Part shown: positions 1 through 9,085 of the stretch, piece by piece
Layout: the number at the start of each line of letters is the position of its first letter
Numbering within the stretch: position 1 is the stretch's first letter
Assembly: GCF_004792415.1 (NCBI RefSeq)
Contig: NZ_CP038853.1
Span: 248,001 to 312,000, forward strand
Source: Pantoea vagans
GTDB lineage: Bacteria > Pseudomonadota > Gammaproteobacteria > Enterobacterales > Enterobacteriaceae
Reading direction: 5' to 3'
DNA length: 64,000 bases
Notes under the pieces: model-generated
What the model was told of the DNA's origin: nothing
Databases searched by the model: none
Seen by the model: only the letters and a program-made list of their open reading frames with translations
Translations under genes and position numbers: made by a program

Positions 1-2080
1 GCGCCGGATAGCCGTGGAAGGCAAAAATCACCGGCTTATCCTGGGTAAACAGCGCGTCGAATTCCGCATCAGACTTGCCATGCGGATGCTTATCCTGCGG
101 CTGCAGTGCCAGTAAATCGACCACGTTCACCACCCGGATGCGCAGTTCGGGCAGCATCTCGCGCAGCAGATCCACCGCCGCCATTGTCTCCATGGTCGGC
201 ACATCACCGGCACAGGCCATCACCACATCCGGCTGTTCATTCTCCGGCGTCGTGCCTGCCCAGCGCCACTCGCCCATTCCCGCTTCGCAATGCGTCACGG
301 CGCTGGCCATATCCAGCCACTGCGGCGCTGGCTGTTTGCCCGCGACAATCACATTGATCCGATTCCAGGTGCGCAGGCAGTGATCGCCAACCCACAGCAG
401 CGTATTGGCATCGGGCGGCAGATAGATGCGCACGATATCCGCTTTCTTGTTGGCAACGTGATCCATAAAGCCCGGATCCTGATGGCTGTAGCCGTTGTGG
501 TCCTGTCGCCAGACGTGGGAAGAGAGCAGGTAGTTAAGCGATGAAATCGGCTTACGCCAGCCCAGCTTACGCGATACTTTCAGCCACTTGGCGTGCTGGT
601 TAAACATCGAATCGACGATGTGGATAAAGGCTTCATAGCAGTTGAACAGCCCGTGACGGCCGGTCAGCAGATAACCTTCCAGCCAGCCCTGACACTGATG
701 CTCACTGAGGATTTCCATCACCCGGCCATCCCGCGCCAACTGCTCATCGTACGGCTCGGTTCGTTCCAGCCAGGTGCGGCTGGTCACGTCGAACACTGGC
801 GTCAGGCGGTTAGAGGCGGTTTCATCCGGGCCAAACAGACGGAAATTATCGCGGTTGCGCTGGAACAGCACGCTGAGATAGCGGCCCAGATGCTCCGTGG
901 CCTGCGCCATCTCTGTGCCTGGCTCGCTGACATCGCAGGCAAATTCCGCCAGCGCAGGCGTATCCAGCTCGCGGCGCAGCAGGCCGCCATTGGCATAGGG
1001 TGATGCGCCCATGCGTTTATCGCCTTCCGGTGCCAGCGCCTGCAGTTCCGGTTTTAAGCGACCCTGTTCATCAAACAGGTCATCGGGCTGGTAGCTGCGC
1101 ATCCACGTCTCAAGGATCTGGCGATGACCGTCATCTTCACGACAGGCGGCGACCGGTACCTGATGCGCCCGCCAGAAATCTTCCACCTTCTTACCGTCGA
1201 CCGTTTTGGGGCCGGTCCAGCCTTTGGGGCTGCGCAGAATGATCATCGGCCAGCGCGGCACATCGGCGCTGACGTTGTCGCTGCGGGCTTCACGCTGATA
1301 AGTGGCGATTTTAGTGAAGGCGCTATCCAGCGCCTCCGCCATCAGCGGATGCATTTTTTCCGGCTCATGTCCGCTGACAAATATTGGCTCATAGCCGTAG
1401 CCGCTGAACAGCTGGTGGAGATCGTCGTCGCTGCTGCGACCCAGCAGCGTAGGGTTGGCAATCTTGTAACCGTTAAGATGCAGAATCGGCAGCACCGCGC
1501 CGTCACGTTCAGGATTGAGGAATTTGATACCGTGCCAGCTGGAGGCCAGCGGGCCGGTCTCGGCTTCACCGTCGCCAATCACGCACGGCACCACCAGATC
1601 GGGGTTATCGAAAGCGGCACCAAAGGCATGGGAGAGCGAATAGCCCAGCTCACCGCCTTCATTAATCGAGCCGGGGGTTTCCGGTGCTGCGTGGCTGGGA
1701 ATGCCGCCCGGAAACGAGAACTGCTTAAACAGGCGCTGCATGCCCGCTGCATCCTGGGAGATGTGCGGATAAATTTCGCTGTAGCTGCCCTCCAGCCAGG
1801 TATTTGCCACCATGCCGGGGCCGCCGTGTCCGGGCCCACAGATGTAGATCATATTCAGGTTCTGTTTGCGGATAACACGGTTGAGATGGGCATAGATAAA
1901 ATTCAGCCCTGGCGTAGTGCCCCAGTGGCCCAGCAGACGCGGTTTGATGTGCTCCGGTTTGAGCGGTTCGCGTAACAGTGGGTTATCCATCAGGTAAATC
2001 TGTCCGACGGAGAGGTAATTTGCTGCCCGCCAGTAGCGGTCGATCAGCGTGAATTCCGGTGATGCAGGGGAGTAAGACAT
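1..2080 (-). CDS. xfp: Phosphoketolase (xylulose-5-P/fructose-6-P), C-terminal end missing at window edge
   Basis: ThDP-dependent enzyme splitting xylulose 5-phosphate (and often fructose 6-phosphate) with phosphate to acetyl phosphate plus a triose or tetrose phosphate; cytosolic. About 693 codons are visible of a family length near 790, so the C-terminal part lies off the left edge. The N-terminal half carries [20 protein letters not shown] and the ThDP-binding stretch [14 protein letters not shown], all typical of phosphoketolases. The start is fixed by AGAGGA six bases upstream of the ATG. It is transcribed away from the window in the same direction as mqo, but a terminator separates them, so it probably has its own promoter in the 126-bp gap. 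Not a transketolase: the GEAETGP motif is phosphoketolase-specific. The symbol is the generic family name. Confidence 0.93.
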   Translation of the reverse strand, partial: MSYSPASPEFTLIDRYWRAANYLSVGQIYLMDNPLLREPLKPEHIKPRLLGHWGTTPGLNFIYAHLNRVIRKQNLNMIYICGPGHGGPGMVANTWLEGSYSEIYPHISQDAAGMQRLFKQFSFPGGIPSHAAPETPGSINEGGELGYSLSHAFGAAFDNPDLVVPCVIGDGEAETGPLASSWHGIKFLNPERDGAVLPILHLNGYKIANPTLLGRSSDDDLHQLFSGYGYEPIFVSGHEPEKMHPLMAEALDSAFTKIATYQREARSDNVSADVPRWPMIILRSPKGWTGPKTVDGKKVEDFWRAHQVPVAACREDDGHRQILETWMRSYQPDDLFDEQGRLKPELQALAPEGDKRMGASPYANGGLLRRELDTPALAEFACDVSEPGTEMAQATEHLGRYLSVLFQRNRDNFRLFGPDETASNRLTPVFDVTSRTWLERTEPYDEQLARDGRVMEILSEHQCQGWLEGYLLTGRHGLFNCYEAFIHIVDSMFNQHAKWLKVSRKLGWRKPISSLNYLLSSHVWRQDHNGYSHQDPGFMDHVANKKADIVRIYLPPDANTLLWVGDHCLRTWNRINVIVAGKQPAPQWLDMASAVTHCEAGMGEWRWAGTTPENEQPDVVMACAGDVPTMETMAAVDLLREMLPELRIRVVNVVDLLALQPQDKHPHGKSDAEFDALFTQDKPVIFAFHGYPA

Positions 2081-2161
2081 GCCGGTTCCTCTTGAGCGTT
2101 CAGCTAAAAGATGCCTTAACCCTAATAGAGAATACCCGGTACGACCAGGCAACCGGTCAAT

Positions 2162-2191
2162 AAAAAAGGCCCCGCAGTGCGGAGCCTCTTT
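2162..2191 (-). terminator. Rho-independent terminator of mqo
   Basis: Read on the minus strand, GGCTCCGC-ACT-GCGGGGCC forms an 8-bp stem (one G-T pair) followed directly by six T. It lies just beyond the mqo stop codon and separates mqo from the phosphoketolase gene. Confidence 0.85.
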
Positions 2192-2206
2192 ATCAATGGC
2201 GCTGAA

Positions 2207-3823
2207 TTACTTGCCGACGACGAATGCGGTTTCCCGTCCCTCATCGTTGGCCGCCATCGGGGTGACCGGCGAGTAATCGAGATGCAGAATGCGGCTGGTT
2301 TCGGCTAACACTTTCTCTGTCAGCGCCACGTCGCCGTTCAGCTTACGACCCCAGGAAGGGATCACCGCACGGATTTTGTTCTGCCATTCCGGCGAAGCCA
2401 TCTGCTCAGGACAGACCTTGTGCAGCAGCTCCAGCATGATCGGTGCTGCCGTAGAGGCGCCCGGCGAGGCACCCAGCAGCGCTGAAATCGTACCATCCTG
2501 TGAGGCAACCACTTCGGTGCCCAGACGCAATACCGCGCCTTCTTTCTCATCTTTCTTGATGATCTGCACACGCTGACCGGCAGTGACTAAACGCCAGTCC
2601 TCCTGCTTCGCCTGCGGCACATAGGCGCGCAGGGCGTCCATCCGGTCGCGATCGCTTTGCAGCACCTGATCCATCAGGTATTTCACCAGGTCAAAACTTT
2701 TCAGCCCCACTTTCACCATCGGCAGCATATTGCTGCTGTTCAGCGAGGTGAACATATCCATCAGAGAACCCTGCTTCAGGAACTTGGTTGAGAAGGTGGC
2801 GAACGGCCCAAACAGCAATACCTGCTTGCCATCCAGCACGCGGGTGTCGACGTGCGGCACAGACATCGGTGGCGCACCGACGCTGGCTTTACCGTAGACC
2901 TTCGCCATGTGCTGCGCGACGACCTGCGGATTTTCGGTGACCAGAAACGAACCGCCCACCGGGAAACCGGCGTAGCCGTTGGCTTCCGGGATACCGGCTT
3001 TCTGCAACAGCGGTAACGCTGCGCCGCCCGCACCGATAAAGATTTTACCTGCCGTCAGTGTACGACGCGTGCCGCTGTTCAGACACTGCAGGGTGACCTG
3101 CCAGCGACCATCGGCGAGCTGCTTCAGCTCACGCACTTCCTGGCGCAGACGCAGCTGGAAATTCGCTTTCTTCTCTAATGCGGCGATCAGCTGACGGGTG
3201 ATTTCACCGAAGTTCACATCGGTGCCCATCTCTGTCCAGGTCGCGGCCACTTTCTGGCTGCGGTCACGGCCGTTCATCACCAGCGGGATCCAGCGGGAAA
3301 TCTGCTGCGGATCTTCAGAGTAGGCCATGCCACGGAACAGGGTGCTCTTCTGCAATGCACTGAAGCGCTTGCGCAGGAATTTGACATTGTCGTCGCCCCA
3401 GACGAAGCTCATGTGTGGCGTGCTGTGAATAAAGCTTTCAGGGTTGCGCAGGTTGCCTTTCTGGACCTGATAAGCCCAGAACTGGCGAGAAATCTGGAAC
3501 GATTCGTTAATCGTTACCGCTTTGGAGATGTCGATGCTGCCATCCGCCTGCTGGGGCGTATAGTTCAGCTCCGCCAGCGCCGCATGACCGGTGCCCGCGT
3601 TATTCCAGCCGTTGGACGACTCTTCGGCCACGCTGTCGAGCCGCTCCACCATTTCGATGGACCAGTCCGGCTCTAAGTCCTGTAGCCATGCACCGAGGGT
3701 AGCGCTCATCACACCTGCGCCAATCAGCAGCACGTCAACGTCTTTGCGCTCCTGCGCGGTAGTAGTGGTGTCCTTTGCCATGGCACTCATCGCGAGCGCA
3801 AGGTTTACAGCTGAATTGCACAT
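2207..3823 (-). CDS. mqo: Malate:quinone oxidoreductase
   Basis: Peripheral membrane FAD enzyme oxidising L-malate to oxaloacetate and passing electrons to quinone; the NAD-independent TCA-cycle malate step. The 538-residue length fits the family (about 550 in E. coli). The FAD-binding motif [16 protein letters not shown] lies near residues 32-47 and is followed by the conserved [20 protein letters not shown] region; the C-terminal half has GASPGASTA. The start has GAGGAG about ten bases upstream. The 28 residues before the FAD motif include a short hydrophobic run, but I see no convincing signal peptide. It is monocistronic: a terminator follows and a roughly 500-bp gap precedes it. Confidence 0.97.
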   Translation of the reverse strand: MCNSAVNLALAMSAMAKDTTTTAQERKDVDVLLIGAGVMSATLGAWLQDLEPDWSIEMVERLDSVAEESSNGWNNAGTGHAALAELNYTPQQADGSIDISKAVTINESFQISRQFWAYQVQKGNLRNPESFIHSTPHMSFVWGDDNVKFLRKRFSALQKSTLFRGMAYSEDPQQISRWIPLVMNGRDRSQKVAATWTEMGTDVNFGEITRQLIAALEKKANFQLRLRQEVRELKQLADGRWQVTLQCLNSGTRRTLTAGKIFIGAGGAALPLLQKAGIPEANGYAGFPVGGSFLVTENPQVVAQHMAKVYGKASVGAPPMSVPHVDTRVLDGKQVLLFGPFATFSTKFLKQGSLMDMFTSLNSSNMLPMVKVGLKSFDLVKYLMDQVLQSDRDRMDALRAYVPQAKQEDWRLVTAGQRVQIIKKDEKEGAVLRLGTEVVASQDGTISALLGASPGASTAAPIMLELLHKVCPEQMASPEWQNKIRAVIPSWGRKLNGDVALTEKVLAETSRILHLDYSPVTPMAANDEGRETAFVVGK

Positions 3824-4302
3824 GAGGCGACATCTCCTCTTCTGTTGACCTGAAGCCCAACAGTTTCGCAGGCGAAATAGTCACGCTTCTTTCGAGCGCG
3901 TTGCGCTATTTCTCAAAGGTTAAGTCTCAGGTATAGGGTTAAAGCGGTGATAACGCGTTAACTGCACGTTATGCTTTGTCATCCGAATATAACATTCTCG
4001 CATCTGAATTAAACATTTGTTTATTTTTTAAATGCAGAAATGATTCAGCATAAGAATTAATCATCACGGGCAGTGGCGGATTAGCGGTTTTTTAGAGTGA
4101 AGTCAGTAGGTTAACTGAAAAGAGTTGTTGCGTAAAAGCCCTATGCTGGTGCAACGCAGAAATGGGTGCAAACGGTGCGGAATTATTTAATTAGCTGAAA
4201 TTTAGCGATTTATTATGCAATAAGGAATAACAGGAATCAGGTGAAGAGAGCCTGAATAGCTGCTTGTGTAAAAATAATGTTACATTTTTGTGAGTCTGAA
4301 AA
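3824..4302. other. Gene-free AT-rich region upstream of mqo
   Basis: This is the mqo promoter/leader side. It contains an inverted repeat GAAATAG (3874-3880) / CTATTTC (3906-3912) that would fold in the mqo leader, and a -10-like TATACC on the minus strand near 3941 without a convincing -35. I see no open reading frame with a ribosome site. Confidence 0.5.
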
Positions 4303-4324
4303 TGCGTGCACGCCGGTGCACGCA
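4303..4324 (-). terminator. Hairpin after the AhpD-like gene
   Basis: Perfect 9-bp stem TGCGTGCAC / GTGCACGCA with a 4-base loop. On the minus strand it is followed by four T, so it is a moderate intrinsic terminator for the gene ending at 4335. Confidence 0.6.
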
Positions 4325-4334
4325 TCGGATTCAC

Positions 4335-4790
4335 TTATGACTGATTCGCACTGGCAGGCAGCTTTTTCAGACTTATCGCCATGCGGTTATAGGTGTTCAT
4401 CAGGCCAATTGCGATGTTCAGATCGACAATCTCTTTCTCGCTAAACTGCGCTTTTAATGTGTCATAGCAGGCCTCCGGCGCGCCCTGCTGAGCAATCAGC
4501 GTCAGGCATTCAGCCCAGTGCAGGGCCGCCTTCTCTTTATCGCTGAACAGCGTGCCGGATTCTTGCCAGACCTGGGTCAGTACGATCTTATCCCAGCCCA
4601 TACCTGATTTATTCAGCGCTTTAGTGTGCAAATCAATGCAGTAAGCGCAGCCGTTAATCTGCGATATGCGCAGGAACAGCAGTTCCAGTAAAGTGAGCGG
4701 CAGATCGGTTTGCGCCAGATAACTGTACACGCCGCCCAGCGCTTTCATGCCTGCTGGTGCCGCACTGTGAAAATCGATACGTTCGCTCAT
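4335..4790 (-). CDS. AhpD-like / carboxymuconolactone decarboxylase family protein
   Basis: Small helical protein of 151 residues in the AhpD-like superfamily, whose members are thiol peroxidase partners or lactone decarboxylases. The redox signature is clear: Cys48-x-x-Cys51 followed by His55 in NGCAYCIDLH, the arrangement of alkylhydroperoxidase AhpD-core proteins. AGGAGG stands 8 bases before the ATG. It is divergent from the MocR-type regulator 57 bp away, which suggests the regulator controls it. The physiological substrate cannot be read from the sequence; a role in peroxide or electrophile detoxification is inference. Confidence 0.88.
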   Translation of the reverse strand: MSERIDFHSAAPAGMKALGGVYSYLAQTDLPLTLLELLFLRISQINGCAYCIDLHTKALNKSGMGWDKIVLTQVWQESGTLFSDKEKAALHWAECLTLIAQQGAPEACYDTLKAQFSEKEIVDLNIAIGLMNTYNRMAISLKKLPASANQS

Positions 4791-4847
4791 CTTATTGCCT
4801 CCTGGGGTTGATGAGGCGATTCTCGGCCTTTCAATGGAGCAGATAAA

Positions 4848-6284
4848 GTGCCAAAAAATGAGAGTCTGACTGGTCCATCGCCGCTTTCGACGCTGACGCT
4901 CCAGCGCGGCACGTCACGTGGCCTCAGCGAACAGCTACGCCAGCTGATTGAGCAGGCGATTGGGGAAGGGCGCTTGCCGCCCGGTGCGCGTCTGCCTTCC
5001 TGCCGCGATCTGGCGGCGCAGCTCGGCGTAGCGCGCGGCACCGTTCGCGCCAGCTATGACATGCTGGTCGATGGTCAGTTTCTGCAGGCCAGAGGCGCGG
5101 CGGGCACCTTCGTCAGCGCACTAGCGCCGTTAAAACCGGCTATCGCCAGTGCTGAACGCCAGCTGCTGGCGGGCACAGAAGATAAGGAAGCGCCACCGCT
5201 GACCTTTCAGATGGGGATTCCGGCCAGTGATGCGTTCCCGGTTAAAGTCTGGCTGCGCATTCTGCAGCGTCAGGCGCGTATGCAGGTCAGCAAACCGGCC
5301 TGTTATCCCGATCCTCGCGGCAGCTTAGCGTTGCGCCAGGCGCTGGTGGCCTATCTGGCGGTGGCACGCGGCCTGCGCTGTCAGGCGGACCAGATCATTA
5401 TTACCAGCGGCTATGCGGGTGCGATGGGTCTGATTGGCCTGGCGATGGATTTTCAGGGCAAAACGGCCTGGCTGGAAGATCCCGGATTCTGGGTGGCGCG
5501 TCGTGCGGTTGACGCGCTGCGCGTTACGCCGGTTGCCGTGCCGGTGGATGCTGAAGGGTTACAGGTAGAGGCGGGGATGGCCCGCGCGCCGGATGCTGCT
5601 TTCGCGCTGGTCACGCCGGGACAGCAGGCGCCGCTTGGCATGACGATGAGCCTCGCGCGCCGCCATGCATTGCTGAGCTGGGCCAGCCGCGAACAGCACT
5701 GGATTATCGAAGATGACTATCTCGGCGAGCTTCAGCCCGGCAATCGCGCGGCACCGGCACTGGCTGCGCTCGACAGCGAAGGGCGGGTATTGCACATCGG
5801 CACCTTCAGTAAGACGCTGACGCCGCAACTGAGGCTCGGTTTTATCGTGGTTCCGCCGGCGCTGACGACCCGGTTCGGCGAAGTGTGTGCATTGCTTGCG
5901 CCAGCCTCTTCGGGATTGCTGCACAATGCGGTAGCGGAATTTCTGCGTGAAGGTCACTTTATGCGGCATCTGCGGCGCATGAAGCGCGTCTATCAGGAGC
6001 GGCTGGAGCAGATGATCGCGGCGCTCCATCCTTACTTTCCCGACCTGCAACGCGCCGGGCTGGCGGTGATTGTCCGCTTACCCGCCGGTACGCCGGATGA
6101 GGCGATTGCGCAGCAGGCTGCAGAGTGGGGCATGGCTCCGTCGCCGCTGTCGATCTGGTATCAGCAGCCCGATCAGCGTGGTGCGGGCCTGATACTGGGT
6201 GCGGCACATCTGCCGCGTGAGGGTTATGCGCGTAGCGCCGAACGGCTAAAAGCGCTGGTCGATGCGCAGGCGGTCAGCTCCTGA
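4848..6284 (+). CDS. MocR/PdxR-type regulator (GntR HTH fused to aminotransferase fold)
   Basis: A 478-residue transcription factor with an N-terminal winged-helix GntR domain (about residues 10-85, including LPSCRDLAAQLGVARGTVRA) joined to a fold-type I aminotransferase domain (about 115-470). The PLP-binding lysine is in FSKTLTPQLR at about residue 322, with the preceding EDDYLGEL that is conserved in the group. The start is GTG; GGAG lies about nine bases upstream, and the ATG ten bases further on is out of frame. Members sense PLP or amines and control vitamin B6, taurine or GABA genes. Here the only divergent neighbour is the AhpD-like gene, so that is the likely target. No vitamin B6 gene is adjacent. 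The 3' end overlaps ybdJ by 11 bp, tail to tail. Confidence 0.92.
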   Translation: MPKNESLTGPSPLSTLTLQRGTSRGLSEQLRQLIEQAIGEGRLPPGARLPSCRDLAAQLGVARGTVRASYDMLVDGQFLQARGAAGTFVSALAPLKPAIASAERQLLAGTEDKEAPPLTFQMGIPASDAFPVKVWLRILQRQARMQVSKPACYPDPRGSLALRQALVAYLAVARGLRCQADQIIITSGYAGAMGLIGLAMDFQGKTAWLEDPGFWVARRAVDALRVTPVAVPVDAEGLQVEAGMARAPDAAFALVTPGQQAPLGMTMSLARRHALLSWASREQHWIIEDDYLGELQPGNRAAPALAALDSEGRVLHIGTFSKTLTPQLRLGFIVVPPALTTRFGEVCALLAPASSGLLHNAVAEFLREGHFMRHLRRMKRVYQERLEQMIAALHPYFPDLQRAGLAVIVRLPAGTPDEAIAQQAAEWGMAPSPLSIWYQQPDQRGAGLILGAAHLPREGYARSAERLKALVDAQAVSS

Positions 6285-6516
6285 ACCAGCGACGCCAGAC
6301 AAAGCGGATAACAAAAAACTCCAGTGCGCCGAGCACTAAAAACCAGACGCAAAACACCACGGTGTAGAGCTGATTCAGATCCTGTAAATGGAACATCTGT
6401 AACAGATGCTGCGCCACCGTCACGCTAAAAGCGGGCGCGGGCAGCAGCAGCGCCGAGAGAAAGCCCAGCAGCAAAATGCCACCCGGCACGATCAACGTCT
6501 CAAAAGGGTTATTCAT
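6274..6516 (-). CDS. ybdJ: YbdJ-like small inner-membrane protein (DUF1158)
   Basis: An 80-residue protein with two hydrophobic segments (about 10-32 and 50-71) and a basic C-terminal tail RFVWRRWFRS. It aligns by eye along its whole length with remembered E. coli YbdJ (similar N-terminus, LLPAPA, FHL-DL-QLYT, ALE-FV-RF-WRRWF). Function unknown; predicted inner-membrane. The coding end overlaps the convergent MocR gene by 11 bp. Upstream it is preceded by an unexplained structured element. Confidence 0.85.
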   Translation of the reverse strand: MNNPFETLIVPGGILLLGFLSALLLPAPAFSVTVAQHLLQMFHLQDLNQLYTVVFCVWFLVLGALEFFVIRFVWRRWFRS

Positions 6517-6573
6517 AACCGGTTTCCCATATTTATCAGCCTGGCATTTTCCGGTAATCGGCGACAGGGTTCA

Positions 6574-6649
6574 ATGGTGGCGTGCGGCAAAGCGCCATCC
6601 TGCAGCCTGAACCGGTCAGGTCAGCCCGAAGAAAATGCTTTGCCACCAT
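6574..6649. other. Strong imperfect inverted repeat, possible structured RNA
   Basis: ATGGT (6574-6578) pairs with ACCAT (6645-6649), and GGCAAAGC (6586-6593) with GCTTTGCC (6637-6644), giving 13 bp with a 7-base bulge. An inner hairpin CCTGA / TCAGG (6606-6610 / 6616-6620) sits in the loop. It lies between ybdJ and mntP and could be a leader on the minus strand (ybdJ) or an upstream element or small RNA on the plus strand. I could not match it to a known riboswitch. Confidence 0.45.
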
Positions 6650-6684
6650 CGACTTAGCGCCATTCATAGCGAATGATAAGAGTT

Positions 6685-6698
6685 ATAGCCTTTGCTAT
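6685..6698. promoter_or_regulatory. MntR operator upstream of mntP
   Basis: ATAGC-CTTT-GCTAT is an exact inverted repeat with a 4-base centre. It matches the core of the enterobacterial MntR box (ATAGC-N4-GCTAT, as recalled from mntH, mntP and mntS). It overlaps a TATACT -10 candidate at 6696-6701. Confidence 0.8.
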
Positions 6699-6832
6699 AC
6701 TTAAATCCCTGATTTTACTGTCTTTTTATCTTTGGGTTTGCGTGGTAGACTGCGCCCACTTTTTCATAACTGAACACTTTGTGTGGTGAATTCAGCGTGA
6801 ATTGCCGCTTTTTCGCCCCAGGTGAATAAATC

Positions 6833-7408
6833 ATGACCTTTATTGCCACTTTAATTCTTGCACTGGGTATGTCGATGGACGCGTTTGCTGCTGCGCTGGG
6901 CAAAGGTGCCACGCTGCATCGTCCTGGTTTTAAAGAAGCGCTGCGTACCGGTCTGATCTTTGGCTCTATTGAAGCGCTGACTCCACTGATTGGCTGGGCG
7001 CTTGGCCTGGCCGCCAGCCGTTACATTATGGCGTGGGATCACTGGGTTGCCTTCAGCCTGCTGGCGTTTCTGGGTGGCCGTATGATGATGGAAGGTTTCC
7101 GTCAGACAGCCGTCGCAGAACCCTGCGAAGCGCCGCAAAGCCACGGCTTTATGGTGCTGGCAACCACCGCCGTCGCGACCAGCCTGGATGCGCTGGCGGT
7201 CGGTGTCGGTCTGGCTTTCCTGCAGGTGAATATCATCACCACCGCGCTGACCATTGGTGCCGCCACCACAGTGATGGCGACGACCGGCGTATTAGTCGGG
7301 CGCTTTATCGGTCCGGTACTCGGTAAATGGGCAGAAGTGCTGGGCGGCGTCGTGTTAATCGCCGTTGGCTCCACCATTCTGTTGCAGCATCTTGGCTACA
7401 TGGGCTAG
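6833..7408 (+). CDS. mntP: Manganese efflux pump MntP
   Basis: Inner-membrane Mn(II) exporter of 191 residues with six predicted membrane segments in two similar halves. Each half carries the conserved acidic membrane motif: MSMDAF with Asp16 and TSLDAL with Asp at about 119. The start is preceded by AGGTGA. Expression is probably Mn-responsive through MntR, given the operator 135 bp upstream. I do not find the GGGGAGUA signature of the yybP-ykoY Mn riboswitch that precedes E. coli mntP. It is monocistronic, with ybdJ divergent upstream. Confidence 0.95.
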   Translation: MTFIATLILALGMSMDAFAAALGKGATLHRPGFKEALRTGLIFGSIEALTPLIGWALGLAASRYIMAWDHWVAFSLLAFLGGRMMMEGFRQTAVAEPCEAPQSHGFMVLATTAVATSLDALAVGVGLAFLQVNIITTALTIGAATTVMATTGVLVGRFIGPVLGKWAEVLGGVVLIAVGSTILLQHLGYMG

Positions 7409-7456
7409 GGCTTTTGCCTGAAAAAGCTCCATTTTTGTGATCTGGTTCAAATTTAT

Positions 7457-7485
7457 TTGCTGTTAAAACGCACAGAGGCTATACT
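7457..7485 (+). promoter_or_regulatory. Sigma70 promoter of the 25-codon gene
   Basis: TTGCTG (-35), exactly 17 bases, TATACT (-10). This gives a transcription start near 7492 and a leader of about 34 bases to the ATG at 7526. Confidence 0.65.
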
Positions 7486-7525
7486 TTTTCAGTATATCTT
7501 CAACTAAATTTGAAACAGGTAAACT

Positions 7526-7603
7526 ATGAAACGCATCATTAAACACGTGTTCCGCGCTTACGTTGAGACGTTCAAACACGTACCGCCGGGTGCCATGTAC
7601 TAA
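7526..7603 (+). CDS. 25-residue small protein, function unknown
   Basis: The open frame MKRIIKHVFRAYVETFKHVP continues PGAMY and then TAA. The peptide is basic and amphipathic (KRIIKHVFRAYVETFKHV could form a helix), so it may be membrane-surface associated; it has no transmembrane stretch. Support for expression: a near-consensus promoter 40 bp upstream, a purine-rich AACAGGT before the start, and a long hairpin immediately after the stop. I do not recognise the family. It could instead be a leader peptide, but the next gene starts 365 bp downstream beyond the hairpin. Confidence 0.6.
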   Translation: MKRIIKHVFRAYVETFKHVPPGAMY

Positions 7604-7610
7604 GCACCCC

Positions 7611-7670
7611 GCAGGAAACCCTCGATAATCGCGGTCAGGGATCGACCTGTGATTATCACCTCCTGCTTTT
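7611..7670 (+). terminator. Long nested hairpin after the 25-codon gene
   Basis: GCAGGA / TCCTGC (7611-7616 / 7661-7666) encloses GATAATC / GATTATC (7624-7630 / 7651-7657) and GGTC / GACC, followed by TTTT. It probably terminates the small transcript. Confidence 0.6.
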
Positions 7671-7968
7671 GCCCTCTGATTTAAAGCCGCGTTTTTGCAC
7701 TTCCTGTGCGTCCGATCTGCTGTGCCACTCTTGTTTGAATTTCCTGATATAACCGCTTTTTGGTTATGAAAAGACGGCTGTTTTGCATCCGTCGGTTGAA
7801 CTCACAGCTATAAGGAGACGTGAGCGGTGCAAATGTTGCTCTAAGATGACGTTGGTTCTGAATGCAATAATCCGGTAACAGAAGCCTGATTTTTCAAACT
7901 TACATAATCATTTATTCCGGCTTAATTTAGGTAATGGCATAATCACGCTGGCTAAATAGAGGGTAAAA
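7671..7968. other. Gene-free region before the XRE-cupin regulator
   Basis: AT-rich spacer with a small hairpin ATAACC-GCTTTTT-GGTTAT at 7751-7769. I find no supported gene in it. Confidence 0.4.
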
Positions 7969-8553
7969 ATGGATAAAACATCTAAAAATCAGGTACTGGA
8001 TAGCGACATCGCACATTTATTACTTAAACACAGAAAGGCCCGAAGCTGGACTGTAACCGAGCTTGCCCTTCGCTCAGGCGTTAGCCAGGCCATGATTAGC
8101 AAGGTCGAAAGAGGCGCCTCCAGCCCCAGCGCAACTATTCTGAGTCGTTTAGCCAGCGCCATGAATATTACGCTATCAAAACTTTTTGCAGAGCTTGAGC
8201 AACATCAGAACTCACTGGTTCGTTCTGCACAACAGCAGCAGCACTGGACAGATGAACAATCAGGCATTACCCGCTGGTCTCTGTCCCCTGCAGGCGCAAG
8301 CCCGGAACTTATTAAAGTGGAAATCCCTGCTATGGGGCAACTGACGATACCCGCCTCAGCTAATGAGCATCTTTCCGGACAAACACTCTGGATGCTGAGT
8401 GGCAGCCTTAATTTCAGCGTCAATCATCAGACCCATAATCTACAAGCGGGTGACTGTCTTGCTCTGACCTCTGCAAGCGAGTACCAAATGACAAACCCTG
8501 ATAGCGAGCAGAGTTGTTCTTATCTCGTTGCTTTTAGCCAAAAAAACGCATGA
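7969..8553 (+). CDS. XRE-family regulator with C-terminal cupin domain
   Basis: A 194-residue DNA-binding protein. An N-terminal lambda-Cro-like HTH lies at about residues 13-67 (LRSGVSQAMISKVERGASSP is the classic recognition region). A small beta-barrel cupin sits at about 105-190, ending in GDCLALTSASEYQMTNP. This HTH-cupin layout is that of SutR/PuuR-type regulators of amine, sulfur or amino-acid metabolism; the effector is not readable. Spacing from the convergent acetyltransferase is 19 bp. The AT-rich start and lower GC of this and the next gene contrast slightly with their neighbours. Confidence 0.88.
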   Translation: MDKTSKNQVLDSDIAHLLLKHRKARSWTVTELALRSGVSQAMISKVERGASSPSATILSRLASAMNITLSKLFAELEQHQNSLVRSAQQQQHWTDEQSGITRWSLSPAGASPELIKVEIPAMGQLTIPASANEHLSGQTLWMLSGSLNFSVNHQTHNLQAGDCLALTSASEYQMTNPDSEQSCSYLVAFSQKNA

Positions 8554-8572
8554 TGTAGCCCTTACCAGACGG

Positions 8573-9016
8573 TTAAACCCCGTTCCCTCTAATCAGGTGC
8601 AATAGTGGATACGGCCTTCCCTGACTATCACGCTCAGAACGCCCGGAAACCCGAAAGCCCATATGTTGATAAAACCCGACAGCCTGCTGGTTTTGCTCAT
8701 TTACATCGACGCTTAAATCAGGATGGAGAGCCAGTGCATGTGATATCAACTGTTTACCGACGCCACGTCCGCGAGCAGAAGCATCCACAAAAAGTGCCTC
8801 CAGATGGCCATCATGCAAAAACATAAATCCGATTGGTTGGTCTTCCTGATTAGTTGCAACCCACACAGGGGTTTCTGAAAAAAAGCCGATAACTTCTTTT
8901 TCAATCTCTTGTCGGTCATGCATTGTCAGAAAATCGTGCGTAGCATCGACAGAATTTTTCCAGATTTTTATAATTTCCGGCGCTTCAGAAGGATGTGACA
9001 TTCTGATGTTTAACAT
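8573..9016 (-). CDS. GNAT N-acetyltransferase, YjaB-like
   Basis: About 147 residues, GNAT fold. The acetyl-CoA loop is ARGRGVGKQLISHAL, followed by VNEQNQQAVGFYQHMGF, which closely resembles E. coli YjaB along its length (SVDATHDFL, PVGFM-like and PYPLLHL also match by memory). I chose the ATG at 9016 because GGCAGGAAAA stands directly before it; the upstream in-frame ATG at 9028 has no ribosome site. The substrate is unknown. A GTGAA-N6-TTCAC palindrome lies about 55 bp upstream. Confidence 0.85.
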   Translation of the reverse strand: MLNIRMSHPSEAPEIIKIWKNSVDATHDFLTMHDRQEIEKEVIGFFSETPVWVATNQEDQPIGFMFLHDGHLEALFVDASARGRGVGKQLISHALALHPDLSVDVNEQNQQAVGFYQHMGFRVSGRSERDSQGRPYPLLHLIRGNGV

Positions 9017-9069
9017 TTTTCCTGCCATACGGTGATAGTTGGTTTTTACATCCCTGTAAATCTACTATA

Positions 9070-9085
9070 GTGAAATTAAATTCAC
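9070..9085. promoter_or_regulatory. Palindrome upstream of the YjaB-like gene
   Basis: GTGAA-ATTAAA-TTCAC, an AT-rich dyad typical of a dimeric regulator site. It lies 54-69 bp before the acetyltransferase start; the regulator is unknown. Confidence 0.35.

Noticed and set aside
593..1975. Plus-strand open frames within the phosphoketolase gene
   Set aside because: The minus strand encodes an unmistakable phosphoketolase across the whole stretch; these are antisense shadows.
6600..6640. 4.5S/SRP RNA from the GGTCAGGTC string
   Set aside because: The rest of the SRP core (GGAAGGAAGCAGC) is missing; only nine bases match.
6701..6832. yybP-ykoY manganese riboswitch in the mntP leader
   Set aside because: The GGGGAGUA and matching loop sequences are not present in the leader that I can read.
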